Part shown: in pieces, positions 38,897-48,502 of the stretch
Position numbering within the stretch: the first letter of the stretch is position 1
Layout: each line of letters begins with the position of its first letter
Origin: Saccharomycopsis phalli
Lineage: Eukaryota; Ascomycota; Saccharomycetes; Ascoideales; Saccharomycopsidaceae
Assembly (NCBI GenBank): GCA_020342235.1
Contig: CP073217.1
Coordinates: 434,001-498,000 of the forward strand
Direction: 5' to 3'
DNA length: 64,000 bases
Notes under the pieces: generated by a model
What the model was told of the DNA's origin: nothing
What the model saw: the letters and a program-made list of their open reading frames with translations, nothing else
Database searches by the model: none
Made by a program: the position numbers and the translations under genes

Positions 38897-41800
38897 CTAT
38901 TTTTTTCGCTTAAACAATCCCTTGGCAAACCCTTCCTCCAACTTCCCCTTGACGTTTTTATTCACGTTCTTAGTGCCCTTCAAGAACCGGTGCGACGAGA
39001 GATTGAGCTTGCTATTGAAACTGATCCGCCGGTTGTTCACCAGACTAGGGCCCAGGATCAGACCCTGAGAGCGTGCTGATGCTACTTCATAAGCAGCCTT
39101 GGTGTGTGGACCAATGTTTGCCACCTCCACGGTTGGAACTCGGTCTTGTTTCAACATCGAGTCGAGCCACATGTGTAATCCGGAATCGTGGAAATACTCC
39201 TCCTTGCGAACCTGCCGAAGAACCTGGTGCGTGTTTTCAGGGGTATTGCTGAGAATCTGCTGCATGTTGTGTGGTATTGGGGCAGTTGCCTTAATGTTGA
39301 ATAACTCAGGGTCCTTTGGAGGAACCGCTGGAGAGTCGTTCTCAATTTTCACTGGTTTCTGCGATATAGGCGTCTGGAATTTATGGCTCGTCTGCTTGTT
39401 GATCGGGGTTCCTGGCGGTGACTGTGACCTAGACTCGTTCCGCAAATCCTCGTCGGTCTCAGGGATAGCTTCTGTGAACTGTGACTGGCCAAGCCGACTT
39501 CCCAATTCACGTCTCTGTTGCCGTTCGATAAAGTCCATCAGCATATCGGACTGGCTTGCAAAGTCATTAGAAGAAATCCCGCTGGACATTGTAGACGGTT
39601 TCTGCAGGACTTCAGAATGCGTTGCCAAGTCGGTGGCACTAAACTGGTTGTACTTCTTCTCCATAATGCTGTCAGTCGGCTGGAGCTTGGCTGGAGAAAC
39701 CGGCACTTGACCTGGAGCCAGAACACTCTCCGGTTCAATCACCGGAAGCTCGTCCGAATGAGCTCCCAAGGAAGTTCCGGACATGGCTCGGGAAAGAGTT
39801 TTCGCGTCCGTCTCATTATGCTTATTGAGCGTGTGTTCACTGACACCAGTTGAGCCTCCTCCTATTGATCCCAGAGGCTCCCATATACCACCACTGGCCT
39901 TGAATCCTTCCGAAGTATCGTCATCGTCATCTTCCATGCCCAAATAGTCCGTAAGAAAACTCCCGTTTGGCTGCTTTGACTCTTCAGATGAAACACTGGT
40001 ATTGCCAAGTATATCTTTTGCCTGAGCGACGCTGTTGTCTTTAAAGGCATCAAGAGCCGACTTGTTGAGAGCAGTGGCATCGAACTCAGGAGGGTTTCTT
40101 GTCCGGTTGACAAAATCGTTGCGATAGATTGAGGTCCGGAACTCTTCATCGCCAGAAGAGTCGCTTCGGTTCGTGGGAAAGTTATCGCCAAAGACTCGCG
40201 GTTCGTCATGTACTCGGTTAAAATCTTCGCTGTTGGCAATCGAGCTGATTGGACTCAGAGGTTCAGGTAATTGTGGTGTCACCATTTTCTGGGATGTCGG
40301 CTTGACATCTTCTAGGTTTACACTACTTCCTTGCATATTTTCTTCCACTTTGGGGTCCAATTGGTGGCCTGAATAGGTACCTGGCACCATGATATTATTG
40401 TCAAGCTCTGTCACATTAGTATCATGCCCTGTTTCGTTGGTGTCTGATTTTATTCCGTCATCATTCTGCGGTTTTTGCCTCAAATAAGTTTCCAGGTCAC
40501 CTTTGTTCAAGTTGATTTCTTCATTGTCTGACTCATGACTACTCCATAAACCTGTAGATGCTCTAAATCCTTGTGATTCGTCGTCGGAGGATACTGGTGA
40601 CTGAATTGGAAGCGGAAGATTATGATTATCTGGCGAACTGACTGAGACTGGGGGAATTATTGAATGATTTCCCAGAGAGGGAGCTCCTAGAGAAGACTTT
40701 TTTTGAGATGGATTTCTTTGAGAAAGATTGCTTTGTGAGAGGTTTCCTTTTGAAAGATTTCCTCGGGAAGAGTTTCTTTGAGACAGATTTCCTCGTGAGA
40801 GGTTTCCTAGAGAGGAATTTCTGTGTGAAATATTTCCCTGTGAGAGGTTTCCTAGGGAAGAATTTCTGTGTGAAATATTTCCCTGTGAGAGGTTTCCTAG
40901 GGAAGAATTTCTGTGTGAAATATTTCCCTGTGAGAGGTTTCCTAGAGAAGAATTTCTGTGCGAAATATTTCCTTGTGAGTGATTTCCCTGTGAAAGATTT
41001 CCTTGTGAGTGACTTCCCTGTGAAAGATTTCCTACAGAAATATTCCCGATGGAAGAATTTCTTTGGGCATCATTCAACGGAGAAAAACTTCCTTGAGAAG
41101 CATTTCTTTGCGATACAGCTCCTTGAGACACATTTCGCTGAGGATTACTTCCTTGGGAATGATTCGTCCCTGGTACACTCTCATAACTGTTCCAAAGCCC
41201 CTTGCTGGTACGAAAACTCTGATCATCTGGGTCATCGCTCAATTGCTCCTGGACATCATTCTTACCATCATGGAAACGAGGAGACAATGGGGCCACTGGT
41301 TCCACCGGAGGATCCAAAGAGTCAAAGGGCTTTTTGTCGTCATGGAAATTAAGGTTATCAAAGTCTTGGAACAAGTCGTCAAAGTCCTTGTCCAATTTGG
41401 AAGACTTCTGAGAAGGCAACAGCGAGATCTTCTCGGAGTTTGAAAGCACAGGAGCAATTGCCTCGTCGCCCCAGTCACGTGACCCGTCACTTGAGTCCAG
41501 GTCCTCTTGGTTAGACAACTGGCGGCTGATGCTTTGATACAAGCCTTCCATTATACTCAAGTTTTGTTTTCTGGTGGCATGTTCTGCGTCTGATTTCTTT
41601 TTGTACGACTCAATTGAGTCCGTCGAAGTGTCACCGGGCGGTGACGTAATCCCAGGCGAATTAAAAGCCACGGTGACGGAACCTTTGGAGGTGGACCGAG
41701 ACTTTGGAATTCCGGTGCTGACGCCGACTTTATTGGCAAACACTGTTTCTGGGAATTCTTTTCTTTGGTTTTTGGAGTCAAGGGCTGTGTCTGAAGGTTT

Positions 41801-42295
41801 TTCAAGGGCTGCGTCAATCTCCTTTTCTGGAAGCTGGTGCTTTGTATTTTCCGTGGCGATATTGTCGTGGCTCTCTTGTTTTGTGGGTGTGGTTGCAAGA
41901 GATTTGTTTTCGGTGGAATGCTGCTGGCTCTGTTGCAAATTTTGTGGCTTGGACTCTGACTTGGACTCTGGCTTGAACTCTGGCTTGGACTCTGGCTTGG
42001 ACTCTGGCTCTTCAAGCTTAATATCATGACCAGCTTGCTTATCCAGTCCTTGCAATACACCCCCTTGTTCATTGGCATTCCCTTGATGTTTCATCGGCAC
42101 CGTTTCCTTCTCCCCTGACAATTCGGCTTGGCGTATCTCTGACACTCCCTGAGCAGAATGAGCCTCGTTTGGTAAAACCTCCTCCTGGAGCTCATCGAAA
42201 CTCTCCTCATCCTCCTCTATAATGTCATCGTCATCCGACCAATCATCATACTTTGGCTTGTTCTGTTGCCATCTAGTCGACCCTGCACGATACAT
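38897..42295 (-). CDS. Large disordered protein, tentatively FYV8-like
   Basis: 1132 aa from the ATG at 42295 (an in-frame GTG at 42316 is not needed). Most of the chain is low-complexity and acidic or Ser/Asn-rich, so probably disordered. It starts MYRAGSTRWQQNKPKYDDWSDDDD and has Glu-Pro-Lys repeats (ESKPESKPEF), a long SQGN/SHRN/SSLGN array at about residues 415-510, and a conserved-looking C-terminal segment (HQVLRQVRKEEYFHDSGLHMWLDSML, then a basic tail ending KGLFKRKK). The HxSGLxxWL pattern after a helical stretch recalls the C-terminus of fungal Fyv8, but this is a weak memory-based match. Function unknown. It is divergent from NMD3 across 108 bp. Confidence 0.8.
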   Translation of the reverse strand: MYRAGSTRWQQNKPKYDDWSDDDDIIEEDEESFDELQEEVLPNEAHSAQGVSEIRQAELSGEKETVPMKHQGNANEQGGVLQGLDKQAGHDIKLEEPESKPESKPEFKPESKSESKPQNLQQSQQHSTENKSLATTPTKQESHDNIATENTKHQLPEKEIDAALEKPSDTALDSKNQRKEFPETVFANKVGVSTGIPKSRSTSKGSVTVAFNSPGITSPPGDTSTDSIESYKKKSDAEHATRKQNLSIMEGLYQSISRQLSNQEDLDSSDGSRDWGDEAIAPVLSNSEKISLLPSQKSSKLDKDFDDLFQDFDNLNFHDDKKPFDSLDPPVEPVAPLSPRFHDGKNDVQEQLSDDPDDQSFRTSKGLWNSYESVPGTNHSQGSNPQRNVSQGAVSQRNASQGSFSPLNDAQRNSSIGNISVGNLSQGSHSQGNLSQGNHSQGNISHRNSSLGNLSQGNISHRNSSLGNLSQGNISHRNSSLGNLSQGNISHRNSSLGNLSRGNLSQRNSSRGNLSKGNLSQSNLSQRNPSQKKSSLGAPSLGNHSIIPPVSVSSPDNHNLPLPIQSPVSSDDESQGFRASTGLWSSHESDNEEINLNKGDLETYLRQKPQNDDGIKSDTNETGHDTNVTELDNNIMVPGTYSGHQLDPKVEENMQGSSVNLEDVKPTSQKMVTPQLPEPLSPISSIANSEDFNRVHDEPRVFGDNFPTNRSDSSGDEEFRTSIYRNDFVNRTRNPPEFDATALNKSALDAFKDNSVAQAKDILGNTSVSSEESKQPNGSFLTDYLGMEDDDDDTSEGFKASGGIWEPLGSIGGGSTGVSEHTLNKHNETDAKTLSRAMSGTSLGAHSDELPVIEPESVLAPGQVPVSPAKLQPTDSIMEKKYNQFSATDLATHSEVLQKPSTMSSGISSNDFASQSDMLMDFIERQQRRELGSRLGQSQFTEAIPETDEDLRNESRSQSPPGTPINKQTSHKFQTPISQKPVKIENDSPAVPPKDPELFNIKATAPIPHNMQQILSNTPENTHQVLRQVRKEEYFHDSGLHMWLDSMLKQDRVPTVEVANIGPHTKAAYEVASARSQGLILGPSLVNNRRISFNSKLNLSSHRFLKGTKNVNKNVKGKLEEGFAKGLFKRKK
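40780..41050 (-). repeat. In-frame 15/45-bp repeat array in the FYV8-like gene
   Basis: Alternating pentapeptides NLSQG, NISHR and NSSLG, with a higher-order 45-bp period repeated about four times nearly identically. The antisense strand is open through the array (40660-41352) for the same reason. Confidence 0.88.
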
Positions 42296-42345
42296 GTTAC
42301 CATAAAACCACTCCACGTATGATATATAGATATCATGTGATGCAT

Positions 42346-42351
42346 CACGTG
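42346..42351. promoter_or_regulatory. CACGTG E-box in the NMD3 promoter
   Basis: CACGTG 53 bp before the NMD3 ATG. Between them lie CATCTCAT (similar to the reverse of the PAC element of ribosome-biogenesis genes) and a long T run. Confidence 0.5.
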
Positions 42352-42403
42352 CCCAGCGCCCTACATCTCATTTCAAATTTTTTTTTTTCATTAGCTTCTT
42401 GAG

Positions 42404-43939
42404 ATGGAATATACTAGCATTCCAAACTACAGTCAGGATGGCGGCCATTCGGCGGCGACGATTTTGTGTCTGAACTGTGGAATCCCAATGGATGGGTCCA
42501 AGGGCTTGGTTATGTGCTACGATTGTATCAAGCTCACGACGGACATCACCAAGAACATCCCCAAGGAGGCGAATATTTCCTTTTGCCGCAACTGTGAGCG
42601 GTTTCTCCAGCCGCCAAACCAGTGGATGCGCACGGAGCTCGAGTCGCGGGAGCTTTTGGCGATTTGTTTGCGGCGGCTCAAGGGCATAAACAAGGAGGTG
42701 CGGTTGATTGATGCGTCCTTCATCTGGACCGAGCCGCACTCGCGACGGATCAGGCTCAAGCTCACGGTGCAAGGAGAGGCAATGGCAAACACGATTGTGC
42801 AGCAGTCGTTTGAAGTGGAATTTGTCGTTGTTGCGATGCAGTGTCCTGACTGTGCCCAGAGCTACACCACCAACACATGGCGAGCAGTTGTGCAAATACG
42901 GCAGAAGGTGCAGCACAAGCGGACGTTTTTGTACTTGGAGCAGTTGATCTTGAAGCACAATGCGCACGTGGACACGATTTCGATCAAGGAGGCGAAGGAC
43001 GGATTGGACTTTTACTATGCGCAGCGGAACGCCGCGGTGAAGATGCTCGACTTTCTTTCGCTGGTAGCACCGGTGAAGCTGAACAAGTCGCAGGAGTTGA
43101 TTTCGATCGACACGCAGTCCGGGTCGTCGAGCTACAAGTTCACGTTTTCGGTGGAGATCGTGCCCATTTGCCGCGACGACTTGGTGGTGTTGCCGCGGAA
43201 GCTCGCGCGGCTGTTGGGCAACATTTCGCGGCTCGTCTTGTGCCTGAAGGTATCCAACAGCGTGCAGTTTTTGGACTTCCGCACGCTCCAGACCGCCGAT
43301 CTCGCGGCAAACGTCTACTGGCGGACTCCGTTTGTGTCGCTTGCCAACGTCAGCGAGTTGACCGAATTTATTGTCTTGGACGTCGAGCCAGTTGGAACTT
43401 CCAACGGCAGATTTGTGCTTGCTGACGTGACCGTGGCACGTGAGGCCGACATGGGGGTCAATGACCGCGAATTCTATGTCCGGACCCATTTGGGCGGGAT
43501 CTTGCATCCGGGAGACACGGTTTTGGGCTACTATTTGGTGAATGCCAACTTCAACAACACGTTGTTTGACGAGTTGGTCGACGAGGAGTCGAGCGACTTG
43601 AGCGAGGTCATTCTTGTGAAGAAGAAGTACGAGCGAAAGACCCGCAAGAGCAAGAACCGGGCTTGGAAGTTGAAGCGCATGGCCCAGGAGCATCAGGAGA
43701 TCACCTCCACTGGTGACAATAGCCGTGCTGCTAAGCAGGAATATGCCCGGGCAGAAAGGGACTATGAGATCTTCTTGCAAGAGTTGGAGGAGGACCGTGA
43801 GTTGCGTGAGACAATCAACTTGTACAAGGACGAAAATGCTCGTGTGGTTGAGGAGAGCGACATGGAAGAGGAGGACGATGCGCCTGTAATTGACGTGGAT
43901 GAGTTGTTGGACGAGTTGGACGAAATGGCCTTGGACTAA
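42404..43939 (+). CDS. NMD3: NMD3, 60S ribosomal subunit nuclear export adaptor
   Basis: A 511-aa protein that bridges the late pre-60S subunit to the exportin Crm1. The N-terminal zinc motifs are CxxC pairs in CLNCG, CYDC, CRNC and MQCPDC (first 160 residues). Long blocks are nearly identical to baker's yeast Nmd3: KEANISFCRNCERFLQPP, FIWTEPHSRRIRLKLTVQGEAM, QCPDCAQSYTTNTWRA, KRTFLYLEQLILKHNAHVDTIS. The acidic C-terminus with DELLDELDEM holds the nuclear export signal region. CTG codons at 42470, 43211 and 43244 should be read as Ser; at the last two the baker's yeast protein has Ser. Confidence 0.97.
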   Translation: MEYTSIPNYSQDGGHSAATILCLNCGIPMDGSKGLVMCYDCIKLTTDITKNIPKEANISFCRNCERFLQPPNQWMRTELESRELLAICLRRLKGINKEVRLIDASFIWTEPHSRRIRLKLTVQGEAMANTIVQQSFEVEFVVVAMQCPDCAQSYTTNTWRAVVQIRQKVQHKRTFLYLEQLILKHNAHVDTISIKEAKDGLDFYYAQRNAAVKMLDFLSLVAPVKLNKSQELISIDTQSGSSSYKFTFSVEIVPICRDDLVVLPRKLARLLGNISRLVLCLKVSNSVQFLDFRTLQTADLAANVYWRTPFVSLANVSELTEFIVLDVEPVGTSNGRFVLADVTVAREADMGVNDREFYVRTHLGGILHPGDTVLGYYLVNANFNNTLFDELVDEESSDLSEVILVKKKYERKTRKSKNRAWKLKRMAQEHQEITSTGDNSRAAKQEYARAERDYEIFLQELEEDRELRETINLYKDENARVVEESDMEEEDDAPVIDVDELLDELDEMALD

Positions 43940-44371
43940 GGCTGCTATGATACCGAATTCTTGGTGCACGGGAGTGGGTTTTTGGCCTAATCGAGTATGA
44001 CATGTTGGTTGGTGCTGTACCGGCTTGAATTTTTTGTAGCTGGGATTTTTCTGGACAGTTGCCTTTGTATTTCAATGGGACTATTGCTCTGCAAGGTTTG
44101 GCATATGGATTTACTCAATTTTTCTAATTTTTCATGAATGAGATTGATATTGTAAGAGAGTGTTCTCTCATTTTGGTTGATTCAAACTCCATCACAATGG
44201 TTTAGCTCAGCCCTTTTCACGACTTTATTGTGTTGTGGCTACTTGTAGAGGTATTTCAAAGTTGATGGCGTTGGGCTGTTGTAGTGTATCATGGGTCTGA
44301 ATTTTCTCAGTAAAATGGTAGCTTTTTACATAGCTGTAGTAAAGTATATTGTCTGGTGGATAAGCTGCAAG

Positions 44372-44508
44372 AGTATACTATTGGTGAGATAGCTCAACTC
44401 TACTGCTAGGCATACTATTGGTGAGATAGCTCAACTCTACTGCTAGGCATACTATTGGTGAGATAGCTCAACTCTACTGATAGGCATACTATTGGTGAAA
44501 TAGTTGAT
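44372..44508. repeat. Minisatellite, 37-bp unit
   Basis: About three and a half copies of a 37-bp unit (GCATACTATTGGTGAGATAG plus CTCAACTCTACTGCTAG), almost identical except for the last. Confidence 0.92.
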
Positions 44509-44747
44509 TATGTAGTTATTCAATACAAGTAGACTGAGAATGTTTATATCTTTCAACTTTACGTCGTTGGTTGCAGCTATTGATACTGAAACATTTGCAG
44601 CTTCAGTTGCCAATCCATCAAGTATAAAGAGAAGCATCTGGAAAGTACAAGCTATATAATGATTTTGCCAATTTGTGATTTTTCATTTTGAAAAGACAGC
44701 CTAGGGGTTCTAGTTCGCTATAGAAAAGTCCACCGTTTAATTAATAA

Positions 44748-44985
44748 TAATATTTATTTTAGCCTATCGCTATACTAGGCTCCCAGGCGATATTTAAACT
44801 TTGCCGTCTACAATCAAGGACAGTGCTGCTATGTAGTCGTCAAAAGAAAACTCTGCGACAGAGATGAACTTTCTACTAGAGCTAGTGGATATGTAAAATA
44901 ATGGGCAATGGTGGGCAATGTACTTTTCCTAGGTCCTAGGTGACTTGAGCCATCCCTCCTAACGTGCTGTACCGTTTAATTACAA
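44748..44985 (-). mobile_element. LINE family C 3' tail relic
   Basis: The minus strand ends GGGAGCCTAGTATAGCGATAG, then AAATAAATATTATTATT, and shares GGATGGCTCAAGTCACCTA and ATCTCTGTCGCAGAGTTTTC with 9480-9725. GACGG before the end links it to family A (12220). It has no ORF. Confidence 0.75.
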
Positions 44986-45229
44986 AAAGTAGTTGACATT
45001 CCTTGTCAAAGGTACTCTCTGGTATGACAGTTTTTTGACAATTTTCTTGGTTGGCAATTTTATAATTTGATGGCAATTTTAGTGTTGTTCTTGTTTTGTA
45101 TTATTCTTGTTTAAATGCTACTCTTGCACATTTGCAATTACGTTTACACATGACGATGATTCCTGCTCCAAGTCTAGCAAATCATACAATAATTTACAAA
45201 GTAGTTGTCAACGGCTTTTAATTTATACT

Positions 45230-45428
45230 TTTATACACTACATTCCTCGTCTCTTTATATCTTCTCTCCTCTACACTACACTTTTTCACTACATTCCTCT
45301 TCTCTTCACTACACTTTTCCACTACATTCCTTCTCTTCACTACACTTTTCCACTACATTCCTTCTCTTCACCTCTCTACACCAATACTCATTCTTCCATA
45401 CTCAATCATACATTCTCCAAATACAACA
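45230..45428. repeat. Pyrimidine-rich imperfect repeats downstream of TMA22
   Basis: Repeats of CACTACA(C/T)TTTTC and CTACATTCCTTCTCTT, about 17-26 bp apart, end within 60 bp of the TMA22 stop on its 3' side. The plus-strand open frames here are artefacts of the repeat. Confidence 0.75.
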
Positions 45429-46085
45429 CTAAGCTGCTGCAGTAGCAGGCGCCTTCTTCTTCTTCTTGTCATCCACCTGCTCCACTTTGACATCCTCCAA
45501 CCCCTGCTCTTGGAGCAACTTCAAGATAAACTCCTCACACTCATCCCCCAAATCTCCCTGGAGAACAATTTCTTCCTTCTTCTCTGCATTCTTCACCACA
45601 GAGGCCCCTGTGGCAAACTTGGAGGAAAACTGCTTGGACAACTTCTTGATGTTGATATCAAACACCTCAAGACCGCTAATACTAATGACCCGCTTGCGCT
45701 TGGTCCGTTCAATTTTCTTGATGATAATCTTGGAGCTGAGCTTCTTTTGCAACTCCCGCTCGGCCTTTTTCGCTTCCTTGATTTGGAGCTTTTGCAAGTC
45801 CTTTTCAATCTGCTCCTGCTTTTCAAACGTCAACGTCGAGCTAATGACTTTTTCTCCCGACTCGCTATACAACTTGGCAAACAAATTTGCGTCATGGCTC
45901 TCCAACCAGTTTTTGCACTGTACTGCCTTGCCTCCAAACTCGCAATATTCAGGTGGAAACGAACAGACTCCACAGTAGACGATTGATTTTGGTGGCTAAT
46001 ATTAGTATGGATATTCTCATTAAATGGGATATTAGTGGGCCCATCTGCTGTAAATATTCCCTTGGGTCGTACTTACTTCTGCCAT
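45429..46085 (-). CDS. TMA22: TMA22 (DENR orthologue), translation/ribosome-recycling factor; one intron
   Basis: The coding sequence is the complement of 45429-45995 joined to 46077-46085, 191 aa. Exon 1 encodes only MAE; the intron 45996-46076 (81 nt) has GTAAGT and TACTAAT-ATTAG ends. Exon 2 begins PPKSIVYCGVCSFPPEYCEFGGKAVQCKNWL, the DENR zinc-binding N-terminus (Cys residues as in YCGICSYPPEYCEF of baker's yeast). The C-terminal SUI1 domain has KRVISISGLEVFDINIKKLSKQFSSKFATGASVVKNAEKKEEIVLQGD. With Tma20 (MCT-1) it removes tRNA from 40S subunits during recycling. Starting at the internal TTG would lose the zinc motif. It shares a 66-bp promoter with HGH1. Confidence 0.96.
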
Positions 46086-46124
46086 GTTGCGTAATAAAAT
46101 TGTTTTTCAGCGCCATTGACATGC

Positions 46125-46133
46125 GAAAATTTT
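46125..46133. promoter_or_regulatory. RRPE-like element GAAAATTTT in the TMA22/HGH1 promoter
   Basis: GCGAAAATTTTATCC resembles the ribosomal RNA processing element (TGAAAAATTTT) found upstream of yeast ribosome-biogenesis genes. It lies in the 66-bp gap between the two divergent starts. Confidence 0.45.
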
Positions 46134-46151
46134 ATCCACAAGAATTCCACA

Positions 46152-47285
46152 ATGAGTTTGAGTGAGGTGAGTGTTGAACGAGCAAAAATGGCATGTGACG
46201 AGTAAATGAAGATGGATAATTTGCCAATACAATAAATATCGCAATATTATGAGGCTGCTGTTGAATAATTTACCACTCCGATCAAGATTGTCAAACATTG
46301 GCAACATCACTAACATAAGCTTGTGCTGTTTCTCGATACAGATAACCAGGTGGTCAAGACTATTGCCCTCCAAAACCTTCTTGGCTACTCGACAAGCCAC
46401 AAGCTGGAATTCAAAGTCAATGGCTTGAAACCCGTGGGCGATCTCATTAATATTTCTCTGGAAAAGGGTACAACCAACCAGAAAGTTGCGCTTAGTATTC
46501 TTGTCAATCTCTCGGACGACTCAAAGGTACGTCAATTCATCTTGCTGGATCCAGATTTCATGGCTGTTCTTTACCAAGAGCTTTTAGCTGATGGCAAAAA
46601 CTCTGCCTTGGTTTCCATGCTCTTGGCAAACTTGTCGTTTGAGCAAACATTTGACATTTCGCAGGACTCGGTGAAGAAGTTGTTGGCCAAATATGTCACC
46701 AACAAGCCAGACCACGACTACCTTAGCTATGTGTTTGTGAATTATACCAACAACCTAAAGGGCCGTGACTTTTTCTCGGAGCCTAGCAACTTGCTTAGTA
46801 TCATTGTCTTCAACGACAGTGACAATACCAAGCGAAAAGAGGCCAGTGGAAAGATTCTCAAGAACTTGCTCTTCAACACAAACAACCATCTTGCATTGAT
46901 AAACAACCCAGAAGTGAAATTGCTCACTTATATTCTTTCGCCGTTGATTTCGTCCAGCTACAACTTGGACGACGATGAGGAGTTCCAATTGCCTGATGAG
47001 TTGCAATTTTTGGAAAACAAGCAGCGTGAAGCAAGCCCAGAGCTCTTGGCGGTGTATTTGGAGTGCTTGTTGCTTCTTTGCACCACGCGACCAATCCGGG
47101 AAATTCTCCGGGAAAAGAGCACGTATCCGATCATCAGAGAGTTGCACAAGTCGATTGATGATGTGTTGGTGAGTGATTTATGTGAGCAATTGGTGCAGCT
47201 TTTGATGCGGGATGAGGCTCCAGAGGAGGAGGCCAAAGAAGAGGACAAAGAGGAAGATGATGACAAGATTATTGAGGTTTTGTAA
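46152..47285 (+). CDS. HGH1: HGH1, eEF2-folding cochaperone (ARM/HEAT repeat); one intron
   Basis: The coding sequence is 46152-46166 joined to 46320-47285, 326 aa. Exon 1 encodes MSLSE; the intron 46167-46319 (153 nt) has GTGAGT and CACTAAC-ATAAG ends. The joined start MSLSELVLFLDTDNQVVKTIALQNLLGYS corresponds to [25 protein letters not shown] of Hgh1. The C-terminal FQLPDELQFLENKQREASPELLAVYLECLLLLCTTRPIRE is a conserved block of the family. It binds newly made eEF2 together with TRiC to help its folding. It is somewhat shorter than the baker's yeast protein (394 aa) and ends in an acidic tail. It is divergent from TMA22. Confidence 0.94.
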
Positions 47286-47409
47286 GCTGTGTTGTACATA
47301 GGAATATTTTTGAGGTGATTATATCCAGTGTATAATATACGAAATGGGAATTGCCAGCTTATAATTGCGTTTTTTGTTGTTGGTGAATTGCACAATGGTT
47401 CGCATGAGA

Positions 47410-47520
47410 GTGTATAAGCGAGTGATGGAAATTTTGGGAGACGCGAGTGATGGAAATTTTGGGAGAAACGAGTGATGGAAATTTTGGGAAATGTGAGAGA
47501 TGGGAAGTTGTGAGGAAATT
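47410..47520. repeat. Tandem repeat of about 26 bp downstream of HGH1
   Basis: Three to four imperfect copies of GAGTGATGGAAATTTTGGGA plus a few bases, 125 bp past the HGH1 stop. Confidence 0.85.
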
Positions 47521-48099
47521 TCCAGGCCATGTGGTTCCTTGGTGTAACGATTAAAATTGAAATAAATTACATTTTATAGAGGGAATGTCGCACGCATGGG
47601 TATATTATGAGTACCAGAGTAGGGCAATAGTAGATTAATTTAATGATTTGAGTCGACTGGGTTGGGTTTTTATTTTCTAGATCAACTGGAACTGATTGCA
47701 ATTGAGTCAAGTGCTCTGTATAATGAACACACGATACTGCACAACATGCAGCTAATGGAGTTGTAGAGGAATGTGAAAATCATGGCTGTATAGACTTGTG
47801 AGGAGGTATCTCTACAATAAGGGGGAGATATTTCCGTAGTGGAAAAGCATCTAAGAATATCAATTCAATCATCACTACCGTTCCGATTATTCAATTGCAA
47901 CGGAACAAAACTCATGTATAATTAACTAAATATCTGTGCATAAGTTTGTAGCAAAAGCTTGAGGATTGGTGGATTATTGATTTTCTTTTATTTGGTTATG
48001 TTTGGTCAATTGTGTTATTTTCGATGTACAAGTCAAGATCTGGTCTATTGATTCGATAGCAGAGCACTAGTATAGTAGACAGTATGCAGTAGACAGTAA

Positions 48100-48260
48100 T
48101 ACGGTGTAACAAATATACAGTAAACAGTGGGCAATACAGTAAACAGTTGGCAATACAATAATACAGTGGGCAATTCAATAATACAGTGGGCAATACAATA
48201 ATACAGTGGGCAATAAGATTAATAAGTGAGTAGCGAGCAATAAGGAGTAATAAGTTAGTA
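48100..48260. repeat. Tandem repeat of 19-20 bp (CAGTGGGCAATACAATAATA)
   Basis: Five or six copies, then AATAAGTAGTAATGAG-like variants. It lies 240-400 bp upstream of TFG1 and is one of the few arrays on a promoter side. Confidence 0.85.
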
Positions 48261-48422
48261 ATGAGTAATGAGTATTGAATAATGAGTAGTCTACATTCCA
48301 ATCAAACTACAATTGCTACAACCACACACCACAGATTAATACACAATTACCCAACTGCATATTCAGCTTTACAGCTCCCATAACATGTCCATAATTCTAT
48401 CACGTCTCTCCCAGTGCTATTC

Positions 48423-48466
48423 ACGTGACCATGGCAATTGCATGGCAAGCTCCATGCATCACGTGC
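48423..48466. promoter_or_regulatory. Two E-boxes upstream of TFG1
   Basis: CACGTGAC at 48423-48430 and CACGTG at 48461-48466, 73 and 37 bp before the ATG. They are 38 bp apart, the same spacing as in the CPD1/APL6 promoter. Confidence 0.55.
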
Positions 48467-48502
48467 ACATATCACAAGTGCAATTTTCACGTTGCAACCA
48501 CC

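Larger units (their letters stand above)
43940..45229. other. Intergenic region between convergent NMD3 and TMA22
   Basis: No gene. It contains the 37-bp repeat at 44372-44508 and the family C LINE tail at 44748-44985 (separate entries). The rest is AT-rich. Confidence 0.6.
47286..48422. other. Intergenic region between HGH1 and TFG1
   Basis: No gene. The two tandem arrays are listed separately. The rest is AT-rich with no recognisable element. Confidence 0.6.

Noticed and set aside
40660-41352. 230-codon plus-strand frame with FLV/FPVRG repeats
   Set aside because: Antisense of the pentapeptide repeat in the FYV8-like gene.
42368-43969. 533-codon minus-strand open frame opposite NMD3
   Set aside because: It mirrors NMD3 throughout; biased codon use on the real strand keeps stops out of the antisense frame. 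No domain.
46167-46319. snoRNA in the HGH1 intron
   Set aside because: At 153 nt it is the longest intron and could host one, but I could not find a convincing C/D box pair or H/ACA arrangement.
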